This document shows, piece by piece, positions 15,702-23,151 of a stretch of 23,767 nucleotides of DNA (the first letter of the stretch is position 1; every line of letters starts with the position of its first letter). Made by a program: the position numbers and the translations under genes. The notes beneath the pieces are model-generated. The model saw only the letters and a list, made by a program, of their open reading frames with translations, ran no database searches and had not been told where the DNA came from. Source of the DNA: Euryarchaeota archaeon UBA259 (GTDB lineage Archaea > Thermoplasmatota > Poseidoniia > Poseidoniales > Poseidoniaceae); the NCBI GenBank assembly GCA_002506275.1, contig DAXG01000022.1, positions 12,347-36,113 on the forward strand, in the 5' to 3' direction.

Positions 15702-16097
15702 ATGCAACCTGGACAGCAACCACGACAGATGCAGCCTTCGGGCGTAGCATCAAAATACGGAGACGGACAACAAGCTTGGGCTCAAGTTCCAAATCAAATC
15801 CCCATACAACAAGGCATGTCAATGGGGGGATATTACCCACCTACCCAAGCCGTTTTGGCTTTGGTGCTGTCCATTTTAGGGGTTGTAGCCTGTTCAATTT
15901 GTACTGCGATCCCAGGCCTAATCTTAGCGAATAGCGCACTGAAAGTTACCGATTCAATGCCCGGTCACCCAGATGCAGGTATGGCAAAGGCAGCTCAAGT
16001 CGTGGGATGGATTGTCATCGGCCTAACGCTACTTGGAATCATTGGCTACGCACTGTTATTCGGCGTCCTCATTGCTTCAGAAAGCGGAAGCATGTGA
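15702..16097 (+). CDS. DUF4190-like double-membrane-pass protein (copy 2)
   Basis: 131 residues, clearly paralogous to the previous gene: SMGGYYPPTQAVLALVLSILGVVA aligns with PMGGFYPKTSASTALGLSIAGLAL, and SMPGHPDAGMAKAAQVVGWIVIGL with SMPGHPDANTAKSAEVVGWITLGL. The hinge SMPGHPDA is identical, whereas the N-terminal tail is only moderately Gln-rich and has lost the tandem repeat. agaggga lies 6 bases before the ATG. It is cotranscribed with copy 1 and probably with the TPR gene. It stops 2 bases before the end of the convergent secreted-protein gene. The pair may form a heteromeric membrane complex; this is inference. Confidence 0.8.
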   Translation: MQPGQQPRQMQPSGVASKYGDGQQAWAQVPNQIPIQQGMSMGGYYPPTQAVLALVLSILGVVACSICTAIPGLILANSALKVTDSMPGHPDAGMAKAAQVVGWIVIGLTLLGIIGYALLFGVLIASESGSM

Positions 16098-16099
16098 AT

Positions 16100-17017
16100 C
16101 TAGCCGAGCAGATAGTTTGAATCCGCACCGGCAATACGCTTCTCTTCAAACAGAGCTACGACCGTAACAGTACATTCGCCTTCACAGATACTGATTCCAT
16201 TCTCTTGCAGAGAAATTACTTCTTCTGCACCCCAAATACCATCGCCGTTTTCTACAATGGAACAAGGCGTAACCTGGACCATCGATTCATCGGTGAGCGC
16301 TGGTATGCTGAAGTTTCCGAGTGGAGCAGCGAGTAGTGTGTAATGACGGGGTTGGCCATCTGAGTTGTAGTAATTCAAGAATTGAACTTTGAACATGACC
16401 CCGCGATCTTCTACAATGTAAACTTCGGAATCAGGTATGATATGATGGTTGGTTAAATCATAGGTGTACCAATCCAGTTTTTCCTCATTCGACTCGTCCA
16501 TGACATAACTGGAATTGTATTTGATTTCATCGAAATCGCTCTCTAAAGCAACTCCGGTTATATTTTCCCCGAGTAGAACGGTTGTTGTAAGGATACTAAA
16601 TGTCGATGATGTTTTGTTTGAAGCCGACATAGTGTGCAAATTGACATACTGTGTATCTTCACTGTTGGTGTCGATGTTGATTGTGAATGTTTTACCGTCC
16701 GCATTCAACTTTGAAAGCACGGTTCCGTTGTCTTGCGCCACCGAACTCATTCCTCCAACCATGCAAGGATATGTGTTTTCTTCAACGTTTAATTCCAACT
16801 GAATGGAATTCCAGCTGAGGTTCTCTCCGCCTTTCGCAAAACTCAAATCGAGCAACACATCTTCGGTTGATTCAGTCGAGACTCCATTCTTGACAGCGAG
16901 AGTATTTTTCGTTCCTAATGTGTTTTCATAGTTCACAATATTCAGGTAATAGCCGGTGGAAACGATGGACACCATGAAGAGAGCCATTAGCGCGATGCGT
17001 CGGTCAATGCGAGGCAT
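16100..17017 (-). CDS. Secreted or membrane-anchored protein, possibly HmuY-like
   Basis: 305 residues from the ATG at 17017. The frame runs up to 17128, but the shorter start places MPRIDRRIALMALFMVSIVSTGYYLN, a classic N-terminal signal anchor, at the front. The rest is rich in Asn, Ser, Thr and aromatic residues with many NxS/T sequons, typical of archaeal surface proteins. The segment at about 195-240 (LDWYTYDLTNHHIIP, then RGVMFKVQFLNYYNSDGQP) recalls the beta-rich HmuY domain of haem-binding lipoproteins, but the haem-ligand histidines cannot be placed and the match is weak. The C-terminus has a CEGEC pair. It diverges from the GSDH gene across a 93-base gap with a GC-rich hairpin. Confidence 0.6.
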   Translation of the reverse strand: MPRIDRRIALMALFMVSIVSTGYYLNIVNYENTLGTKNTLAVKNGVSTESTEDVLLDLSFAKGGENLSWNSIQLELNVEENTYPCMVGGMSSVAQDNGTVLSKLNADGKTFTINIDTNSEDTQYVNLHTMSASNKTSSTFSILTTTVLLGENITGVALESDFDEIKYNSSYVMDESNEEKLDWYTYDLTNHHIIPDSEVYIVEDRGVMFKVQFLNYYNSDGQPRHYTLLAAPLGNFSIPALTDESMVQVTPCSIVENGDGIWGAEEVISLQENGISICEGECTVTVVALFEEKRIAGADSNYLLG

Positions 17018-17064
17018 GGTGAGCGGTTCAGCCGGGACTACTTGAATACAGGCAATATGAACCA

Positions 17065-17082
17065 ACCCTCCGAGGGGAGGGT
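17065..17082. promoter_or_regulatory. 18-bp GC-rich palindrome in a divergent promoter
   Basis: accctcc-gagg-ggagggt is a perfect 7-bp stem. Flanking atga (17057-17060) and tcat (17083-17086) extend it with a 4-base bulge on one side. It lies between the secreted-protein start (17017, minus strand) and the GSDH start (17111, plus strand), so it could be a shared operator or a hairpin in either leader. Confidence 0.4.
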
Positions 17083-17110
17083 TCATAGACACCACTTCTG
17101 TCAAAATTTT

Positions 17111-18184
17111 ATGGGCGTCCGCAAGCATCTCGTTCCAATCGTATGTTGCCTTTTTTTCCTCCTCATCGCTAGAGAGATCTATCCCTATGTGGAGCCGTTT
17201 AACAGCGAGGTCGCTGACGGATTCTCCATAGAAAAGATTGATTCTGGATACGGCGGGCCGACTTGTTTAGAATGGGCCGACAACACCTCCTTGCTCATGT
17301 GCGATCGTGATTCAGGACGAATACTGTTGCTTGACGCTGAGGAGGATTTCTCACCGACAACCCTGCTCACGGATTTAGACCATCCCCACGACATTCATTT
17401 GACGACAGAGCACCTCTTCGTTTCTGAAGAAGGGAAACTTACGCGTTACAACCGTTCTAATTTTTCATTTTCTGGACCAGTTGTGTTGGTCGATAACATC
17501 CCTTCAGGTAATCACCAAACCAACGCCATCAATGCTTTTCCAAACGGGACATTGATTTGGCACAGTGGTTCAACATGCAATGTTTGTCAAGAGAGTGATG
17601 AACGTAATGCTGCGTTGCTTTGGGTTCATCCAGTTACCGGAGAACACGGTGTTTTAGCGTCCGGAGTTCGCAATTCCTTTGATGGTGTTTGGGTTCCCGG
17701 CATGGGGTATCTTTTTTCCGATAACGGCAGGGATTGGGACGGTGACCATCCCGATGAAGAGGTCAATTTGCTGGTGGAGGGTGAAGCCTACGGTTGGCCT
17801 GACGATGACCCAGACAACCCGATTCCATCAGGAACCCTTGGTCCAATCGCCCAATGGACGCCGCATACATCGCTGAACGGACTTGCACTACGACCGAACA
17901 ATTCGTCAGTACCTGGCCTCTTGCCCAGTGAGGGTTTTACTGTCTATGCAAGCGTATACGGTTCTTGGAATACCATACTCCCTCAAGGCCATGAAATTGT
18001 TCGGATTGATTTCACCTCGGGACAATCTAACGCCTCTACGCCCAGTGAACAATGGAACAGTACAGTTACACGGTTTGCAACCGATATTGGTACGCCTTTA
18101 CCTTTGGTTTTTGGACCTGAAGGCAATCTCTACTACGCGACCTTTGGGGGCGGTGGGACGCTGTATCGTATCACAGCGAATTAA
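17111..18184 (+). CDS. Extracellular glucose/sorbosone dehydrogenase-like (GSDH) beta-propeller protein
   Basis: 357 residues from ATG 17111. The frame is open from 17042, but the shorter start gives a signal anchor, GVRKHLVPIVCCLFFLLIARE. The rest is a six-bladed propeller with GSDH marks: GPTCLEWADNTSLLMCDRDSGRI, the H(P)HDI segment, SGNHQTNAINAFPNGTLIWHSGS, ASGVRNSFDGVWVP, DNGRDWDGDHPDEEVNLL and YGWP, then LRPNN and VYGSWN near the end. Bacterial homologues oxidise sugars with PQQ on the periplasmic side. The catalytic His, the RN pair and the calcium/PQQ-binding Asp-Asn region appear present, but PQQ synthesis genes are not in the window. A lone CNVC pair (about 156-159) may form a disulfide. 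The 3' end overlaps the convergent aminotransferase by 14 bases. Confidence 0.85.
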   Translation: MGVRKHLVPIVCCLFFLLIAREIYPYVEPFNSEVADGFSIEKIDSGYGGPTCLEWADNTSLLMCDRDSGRILLLDAEEDFSPTTLLTDLDHPHDIHLTTEHLFVSEEGKLTRYNRSNFSFSGPVVLVDNIPSGNHQTNAINAFPNGTLIWHSGSTCNVCQESDERNAALLWVHPVTGEHGVLASGVRNSFDGVWVPGMGYLFSDNGRDWDGDHPDEEVNLLVEGEAYGWPDDDPDNPIPSGTLGPIAQWTPHTSLNGLALRPNNSSVPGLLPSEGFTVYASVYGSWNTILPQGHEIVRIDFTSGQSNASTPSEQWNSTVTRFATDIGTPLPLVFGPEGNLYYATFGGGGTLYRITAN

Positions 18185-19307
18185 GCCATTCACGCAGTCG
18201 TCGAACACCTTCATGGATGTCTTCTGTAGAGGTAGCGTATGAAATCCGAACAAACCCTTCTCCCCCTTCGATGAGTGATCCAGGAATGAGCTGAACACTC
18301 GCTTCATCAAGCGCACGTGTAGCAAATTCGAGGTCATCCATTCCAGTGCCTGTGATATCACAGAAGGCATAAAACGCCCCTTCCGGTTTAGGCACCACGA
18401 TGCCGGGGAGTTCAGAAAGAAGAGAATGCATTAACCCTCGGCGTTCTTTGAATGAAGCAGCCATCCTGGCAGTTTCTTCTTCAAGCCCCAAAGCAACTGT
18501 TGCAGCAGGCATCAAGAATGTAGCAACGTGGGTTGCGGCGCTAACGTTGATTTTTTTGACGCCGTCCATGACTTGTTTTGGACCAGTAATCCATCCAAGA
18601 CGCCACCCCGTCATTGCCCAACCTTTCGACCAACCGCCGATGGTGATGGTTCGCTCAGCACCGCCTTCAAGCGATGCTGGCGAGGTGTAAGGGTAATCTG
18701 TCCATACCAATGTGGCGTAAATCATGTCGTCAAGAATCCATAAATCATGCTTGATTGCAAAATCGAGAATTCGTTGAATTTCTTCAGGTTCGTAAACTGC
18801 GCCTGTGGGGTTGTTCGGAGAGTTCAGCAATATCGCTTTGGTTTTCGAAGTGATTGCTGCTTCCAATGCCTCGAAGTTCGGGTGGTAATTTTCTCGCTTG
18901 ACTGGAACATGAACTGGAACACAATCGAGCAATTTGAGCATTCCGTCATAGGACGGCCAAGCGGGAGATAAAAGAAGAACTTCGTCGCCAGCGTTGAGAG
19001 TCGCCATAAGGCCATACAAGATGGCCTGTTTACAACCTGGAGTCACTAAGACATCATCAGGCACAGCAACAATGTCGTGTTTTGACAGATGTTGGGCCAC
19101 AGCTTCGCACAATTCAACCGAACCTTGGGTCCGCGTATAGGCAGTTTCTCCACGGTCCAATGCCGCTTTGACTTCATCGACAACCGGTTTAGGGGTGTCA
19201 AAGTCCGGTTGACCAACGGTGAATCGGATGACCTCAGGCCCTGGTGGAGCTAAGAATGCAGCAAATCCAATTCCAACATGCTCTAATGAACGATTTATCT
19301 CTGGCAT
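18171..19307 (-). CDS. Class I/II PLP aminotransferase (aspartate aminotransferase-like)
   Basis: 378 residues. Fold type I with the usual marks: VGQPDFDTP near the N-terminus, YTRTQGSVELCEAVA, NSPNNPTGAVY (162-172), ILDDMIY with D193/D194 and Y197 contacting the PLP pyridine, the Schiff-base lysine K228 in GGWSKGWAMTGWRLGWI, and the carboxylate-binding arginine R354 in GFVRISYATS. The motif SKGWAMTGWRLG matches the Ib subgroup, which covers aspartate, prephenate or branched-chain substrates; specificity cannot be read from sequence. The frame reaches back to a TTG at 19325 but the first ATG is 19307, which I prefer. A 15-bp palindrome lies 18 bases upstream. It overlaps the GSDH gene end by 14 bases. 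Confidence 0.93.
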   Translation of the reverse strand: MPEINRSLEHVGIGFAAFLAPPGPEVIRFTVGQPDFDTPKPVVDEVKAALDRGETAYTRTQGSVELCEAVAQHLSKHDIVAVPDDVLVTPGCKQAILYGLMATLNAGDEVLLLSPAWPSYDGMLKLLDCVPVHVPVKRENYHPNFEALEAAITSKTKAILLNSPNNPTGAVYEPEEIQRILDFAIKHDLWILDDMIYATLVWTDYPYTSPASLEGGAERTITIGGWSKGWAMTGWRLGWITGPKQVMDGVKKINVSAATHVATFLMPAATVALGLEEETARMAASFKERRGLMHSLLSELPGIVVPKPEGAFYAFCDITGTGMDDLEFATRALDEASVQLIPGSLIEGGEGFVRISYATSTEDIHEGVRRLREWLNSL

Positions 19308-19324
19308 AGGCCCATCCCCATCCA

Positions 19325-19339
19325 ATAGACAGTGTCTAT
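19325..19339. promoter_or_regulatory. 15-bp palindrome, candidate operator of the aminotransferase
   Basis: atagaca-g-tgtctat has perfect 7-bp arms around one base, beginning 18 bases before the start codon. On the minus strand a ttttatc TATA candidate lies at about 19342-19348, directly upstream, so the palindrome covers the expected transcription start region, where archaeal repressors commonly bind. Confidence 0.55.
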
Positions 19340-19361
19340 GTGATAAAAGAAACGAAACGCT

Positions 19362-19376
19362 TCTTGAATATCAAGA
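19362..19376. promoter_or_regulatory. Second palindrome upstream of the aminotransferase
   Basis: tcttga-ata-tcaaga has perfect 6-bp arms. It is 37 bases centre to centre from the first palindrome and differs in sequence, so it may serve another factor, or be a chance AT-rich palindrome. Confidence 0.3.
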
Positions 19377-19384
19377 CTGCGCGT

Positions 19385-19390
19385 AAAAAA
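19385..19390 (-). terminator. Oligo-T terminator after tRNA-Cys
   Basis: Read on the minus strand, six T follow the tRNA 3' end by about 23 bases. Archaeal RNA polymerase terminates at such runs without a hairpin. Confidence 0.5.
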
Positions 19391-19412
19391 CCCTTGAGGC
19401 CACGATTAGAAG

Positions 19413-19483
19413 AGCACAGGCTGGGATTTGAACCCAGGTAAGAGGATTTGCAATCCCCGACGTAGCCGCTCCGACACCCGTGC
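19413..19483 (-). tRNA. tRNA-Cys (anticodon GCA)
   Basis: 71 bases, no intron. Acceptor gcacggg pairs with cctgtgc (one G-T); the anticodon arm ggggatt-gca-aatcctc folds fully with U33 before GCA; the variable loop is four bases; the T arm ctggg-ttcaaat-cccag is perfect. The discriminator is U73, the characteristic identity base for cysteine. The D stem is weak: 10-25 is T-T and 13-22 is G-A, leaving two clear pairs. A mismatch at 13-22 is also seen in bacterial tRNA-Cys. CCA is not encoded (ctt follows). Confidence 0.93.
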
Positions 19484-19524
19484 AGTGTTTCCCCGATTGA
19501 GCAGTTCTATTTCAACGCGACCGA

Positions 19525-19542
19525 GCATAAATCCATAATTTC
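19525..19542 (-). promoter_or_regulatory. Candidate TATA/BRE for tRNA-Cys
   Basis: Read on the minus strand, gaaattatggatttatgc lies about 42-59 bases before the tRNA 5' end. Start sites 25 bases further on would leave a ~20-base 5' leader for RNase P. Confidence 0.4.
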
Positions 19543-19622
19543 CTAAGCGTTATACGACGGTGTTTGAATTTGGTTGAATAAACCGGGCGACCCATTAAAC
19601 GCTAAGCCGGGCTACACTGGCT

Positions 19623-21674
19623 ATGGGCCTTGAATCACCCTTGACGCCAAAGGGCTCGGATTCTACCCAGCGACCAGCCTCAATCGTTTTGAACGAACCA
19701 ACAGCGCCGATTGGTTTTTTGCAGGGTGAAACGAGTTCCCCTTCCTCACAACCCTATCTTGCCCCTTCATTTGTGAAACAACCGGACTCTACGGGGAAAT
19801 CCATTTTCATGTTTCTGCTCGGAGTTTTCCTACCCATTGCCCTTCTTATTTTAATTCAAATCATCGGCTTTAGCATGGAGGATTCCCAGCGCGATAGGGA
19901 AGAGCGTGAACATGAAGAATACGTGGAATACGGGCAACAATTCCCAGACCCATACGAAATGACATTTGTTCGCAACGAGACCGGAGAATATTCGACAACG
20001 ATTGATTTACCTGACACACATGAACTTTCACAATGCTACATTGATTTGAATGGAGAGCCAGGAAACAGGTATTCTCTTGAACCCATCTTCAATGAATACT
20101 CTCCTGAATCGATTATATGCGGTACAACGGAACCATCCCTTTATGCTGAATTTTATGTTGAACCGAGCGGAGAATTACTCGTTTGGCAACTCATACAAGA
20201 CACACCTACAGGCGGCGAGCAAACCACTCTGGTCGGTGCTGAGTACAGTTTTCAGGAGAGGAACCTTACCTTGTCGTTCGACAATAGTTTTTCTGAAAAC
20301 CTTTCTCTCGATGCTTTTTTCTTGAACGATGAAGGCCAGTACTCGAAACTTTCCACCCTCGGAGAAACAGTGGATGGCCTAAACTACACATTCGACATCC
20401 AGACGAATTCGACCGAAGAATTCTATATGGAGATGAGTCTAAAAGATTCAAGTTATTTTTTCTCTGCTGAAGCATGCGACTCTTGTCCTGATGAGGAGTT
20501 TGCGTTTCTTGACTGGGCTCAGTTCTACCGAACTGAAAAATGGGTTGAAATTGGGGCATATGATGCCGAGTTGAATCGACTTTCGTTTGAACCCTTACCG
20601 ATGGCTGATGGCTCTGCTTTTCCAAATCAATTGGAATTTGATATCGGTATTGACTGGGCTCCGGTTTCTATTGACAACAGCACAACTTGGGAAGAATCGT
20701 ATGTGTACGGGTACAACTCAGCCATTGAGGTCACGTCTTCAGCCAATGGAACATATGCGTCTCAGATTTTGATTTCAAGCGATGCTAACCCTTGGAGTGT
20801 ATTGGGCTGTGAAGTAGATTCGTATCAATGGCCAGCATACTACGACCAAAGTCAACGCTTCCCAATTTATTGCATGGATGACACCCTCAGCGAAGGTTAT
20901 GATGCCGTAATTTATCAAGATTCGACCTTTGAAATCGATGAACATATCTCTCTTGAATATCAATCATGGGACCCAGAGACGCGTGAATTCCATGTCGAAT
21001 TTAATCGAACACTCCATGTTCGTAACGACGATTTTTCTGCCTATGAACTCTATTCGTCACCGATCACTGAACGCCCGGATAGCGTAGGCGAGCGTACGAA
21101 TTTCACTGTAACCTTTGAAGAGTCAGATGGTGGTGGAGAATGGGGATATTTCCAAATGGAATTTGAAATCGTCAACAGCACGCCTCTTCGAGCTGGCGGC
21201 CATAGTTTTTCTTGGTTGGTTTGTGATGATTGCGACAGTAATCTCAGTGAACCGATTTATGACGGCATCTCAACTCAAACAGAAGCCATAGGTGGTTATA
21301 ATTCATCGAATCAGACCATGTGGTTTTTGCCCTTGGGCCCCATCCCGCCCACTGTTGAAATGTCGCTCAATCTGATGCCAGAATCATCTCCGCAAAACAC
21401 CGGCTACTTCGATTATAACGCATATCTTTACGGTGAAGAGTACATAGAATACCAAAAAGAATACTACTATGATGACTACGACGATTACTCAAATCCAGTC
21501 GACAACTTCTACACCTTTGCATTCATCGCGTATCCGATTTCCTACATTGGGGCGATTATTTACTCCTTCGTGCGTGGTAACAAAGCCTTCGGCAAGGGTC
21601 TAATCGCATCTGCAATTTTGGGTTTGGCACTGGTGGGTGTACTCGTCGTGTCCGTGGCTTTGTACTTCCTTTAA
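19623..21674 (+). CDS. Large extracellular-domain membrane protein, Asp/Glu/Tyr rich
   Basis: 683 residues, not recognised. Residues 1-58 are a disordered Ser/Pro-rich cytoplasmic part. 60-83 form one membrane helix (IFMFLLGVFLPIALLILIQIIGF). About 90-615 are an acidic, beta-rich ectodomain with many N-glycosylation sequons (NETG, NLTL, NSTE, NSTT, NRTL, NSTP). The end holds two more membrane segments (FYTFAFIAYPISYIGAIIYSF and LIASAILGLALVGVLVVSVALYFL). Two Cys pairs in similar settings, ACDSCPDEEF (about 287-296) and VCDDCDSNLSE (about 533-543), point to duplicated ectodomain modules. A YYYDDYDDY patch precedes the C-terminal membrane part. The strong acidity fits a marine surface protein. 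The GNAT gene starts in its stop (taatg). Confidence 0.75.
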   Translation: MGLESPLTPKGSDSTQRPASIVLNEPTAPIGFLQGETSSPSSQPYLAPSFVKQPDSTGKSIFMFLLGVFLPIALLILIQIIGFSMEDSQRDREEREHEEYVEYGQQFPDPYEMTFVRNETGEYSTTIDLPDTHELSQCYIDLNGEPGNRYSLEPIFNEYSPESIICGTTEPSLYAEFYVEPSGELLVWQLIQDTPTGGEQTTLVGAEYSFQERNLTLSFDNSFSENLSLDAFFLNDEGQYSKLSTLGETVDGLNYTFDIQTNSTEEFYMEMSLKDSSYFFSAEACDSCPDEEFAFLDWAQFYRTEKWVEIGAYDAELNRLSFEPLPMADGSAFPNQLEFDIGIDWAPVSIDNSTTWEESYVYGYNSAIEVTSSANGTYASQILISSDANPWSVLGCEVDSYQWPAYYDQSQRFPIYCMDDTLSEGYDAVIYQDSTFEIDEHISLEYQSWDPETREFHVEFNRTLHVRNDDFSAYELYSSPITERPDSVGERTNFTVTFEESDGGGEWGYFQMEFEIVNSTPLRAGGHSFSWLVCDDCDSNLSEPIYDGISTQTEAIGGYNSSNQTMWFLPLGPIPPTVEMSLNLMPESSPQNTGYFDYNAYLYGEEYIEYQKEYYYDDYDDYSNPVDNFYTFAFIAYPISYIGAIIYSFVRGNKAFGKGLIASAILGLALVGVLVVSVALYFL

Positions 21675-22261
21675 TGCTGAATTCCCACATCTTCCTTGAG
21701 ATATTTCTTAAGACACGCCCCCAACCGATTCCCATGGAGCATCACGCCCAAATTTCGCTCCCCCCCTCGACCCCTGCGTCAGCCTATTACGATTGTCGAT
21801 TTTCAGTCCTACGTGCACCTCTTGGCTTCCAGAAAGGTGCTGAATTACTGGAAGACGATGATCGGGCAATTCACGCTTGGGTGGCTGATGGTGAGCAGAT
21901 TGTCGCTGTAGGGAGGGCTCATCTGATTGACCCAGAAAGTGACGGCTCTGCCGCAGACCATGCTGGGCCTGGCGCGACGCAATGTCCAAGCTTTGGCCCT
22001 TTATCCAGTCCAGATAATCGTCCAGCGATACAAATTCGGCAAATGGGTACGCGTCAAGAAGCACGCCGAAAAGGACTCGCAGCTAAGGTTTTACACTCAT
22101 TGGAACACGCCGCAGTAGCCCATTTCGGGGCGAAAGTAGGGCTTCTTCAAGCCCGGGAAGCAGCCATTCCTTTTTATCAGTCACAGGGATGGATACTTGT
22201 CGATGAACCGTACACAATTTCCGGAATTGGGCCGCATAGGTCGATGATGAAACAGTTCTAA
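21674..22261 (+). CDS. GNAT-family N-acetyltransferase
   Basis: 195 residues from an ATG that overlaps the previous stop by one base (taatg). An in-frame ATG at 21734 would give 175 residues starting MEHHAQISL and may be the true start, because the first 20 residues are hydrophobic and unlike the family. The acetyl-CoA-binding motif A is IQIRQMGTRQEARRKGLAAKVL (Q/RxxGxG/A form, here RRKGLA), preceded by a beta strand and followed by helix LEHAAVAHFG. Motif B is AIPFYQSQGW. AIHAWVADGEQIVAVGRAHL is the typical N-terminal beta region, giving an ElaA-like look. A Gly/Ala/Pro/Asp insert (about 96-118) lies between strands. Substrate unknown; coupling suggests joint expression with the membrane protein, not necessarily a shared pathway. 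Confidence 0.85.
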   Translation: MLNSHIFLEIFLKTRPQPIPMEHHAQISLPPSTPASAYYDCRFSVLRAPLGFQKGAELLEDDDRAIHAWVADGEQIVAVGRAHLIDPESDGSAADHAGPGATQCPSFGPLSSPDNRPAIQIRQMGTRQEARRKGLAAKVLHSLEHAAVAHFGAKVGLLQAREAAIPFYQSQGWILVDEPYTISGIGPHRSMMKQF

Positions 22262-22338
22262 ACATGAATCGTTCATATACGGTCAGAAAACTGTCATCTC
22301 AAGAAATGTGAACGGAGGGGCCCAAACCCTTCAAAAAT

Positions 22339-22363
22339 AAAACAAACCCACTGCGTTGTTTTT
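22339..22363 (+). terminator. Candidate terminator after the GNAT gene
   Basis: aaaacaa (22339-22345) pairs with ttgtttt (22356-22362) around a 10-base loop, and the 3' arm runs into a T-rich stretch. Either the weak stem or simply the T-run could end transcription about 80-100 bases after the GNAT stop. Confidence 0.4.
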
Positions 22364-22369
22364 CCGGCA

Positions 22370-22411
22370 TAAATATTGATTTTATAGAAAAACGGCGCTA
22401 AAACCGAGGAG
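22370..22411 (+). promoter_or_regulatory. TATA box and SD for the 244-residue gene
   Basis: taaatatt (22370-22377), with ttttata (22380-22386) as an alternative, lies 31-47 bases before the ATG. gaggag (22406-22411) sits 5 bases before the ATG at 22417 and fixes the start. Confidence 0.5.
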
Positions 22412-22416
22412 ATACG

Positions 22417-23151
22417 ATGAAACTTCAGCAAATCAACAAGAAACAACCTTATTATGGAACCGGGCACAACGAAATTACGATGCCGCCGGAGCAGACCCTG
22501 CAGAAAGCGAAGAATGAAAAATTTTTGAAGGCGTTGCAAACCCTTGCCGAGAGGGATCCGGAAGGTTTCTCCAACGTCGCTCCTGAATTGATTAAACGGA
22601 GCGTTTGGAACTGGAGAGGCGCAGACCCTTTCTTTGCAGAACGCCTTTCCAATTGGATTGATACCGCTCATAAATGGAGCGAATTCAAAGAAATATTGCC
22701 CAAAGAGGCTCATTTACCTCGCAGGAAGGCAGTTGAACAGATTTCTTACGATACTTTACCAAAAGAATACAGCGGCTTTCTTCACCATTTGACGGAACGA
22801 TTTGAAGGCGATTATACCCGTTGGGATGCTTCCAAAAGAGACCAGTTTACCATATTGGGTATGCTTGCCCTCGAAGGCAAAGAAGGCGTTCGACAAGGGC
22901 GCCTCATCCACCACCTTGGCTTGGACAGTTCCGTAAGTGTCGGCCTCCCAGGATCAAACGCCATCCGAGCGGCTAAAATCGCACTTAGTCGATCCGCTAA
23001 ACCCCTTCACCTTTGGGCGCCTGCCTCTGGGAACGGTAGTGAAAGACTTCACGCCTTTGCCGATTCCAATCTTGCAGATCTTGTCGCTCGATTTGTTCTT
23101 AATCAGCAGGCAGCAATTCTCTTGCCTCCAGCTTATACCCTTGAAGGATAG
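22417..23151 (+). CDS. Orphan soluble protein
   Basis: 244 residues, not recognised. The N-terminal half is basic and helical (EKFLKALQTLAERDPEGF, then FFAERLSNWIDTAHKWSEF). Residues about 140-195 (DQFTILGMLALEGKEGVRQGRLIHHLGL, then GLPGSNAIRAAKIALSR) could form a winged-helix-like module with a helix-turn-helix spacing, but this is a guess. The C-terminus is HLWAPASGNGS followed by a helix and a hydrophobic strand. No signal peptide, membrane helix or metal motif is visible. It has its own TATA, SD and possible terminator (hairpin 23154-23171), so it looks like an independent single-gene unit. A cytoplasmic location is expected. Confidence 0.75.
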   Translation: MKLQQINKKQPYYGTGHNEITMPPEQTLQKAKNEKFLKALQTLAERDPEGFSNVAPELIKRSVWNWRGADPFFAERLSNWIDTAHKWSEFKEILPKEAHLPRRKAVEQISYDTLPKEYSGFLHHLTERFEGDYTRWDASKRDQFTILGMLALEGKEGVRQGRLIHHLGLDSSVSVGLPGSNAIRAAKIALSRSAKPLHLWAPASGNGSERLHAFADSNLADLVARFVLNQQAAILLPPAYTLEG

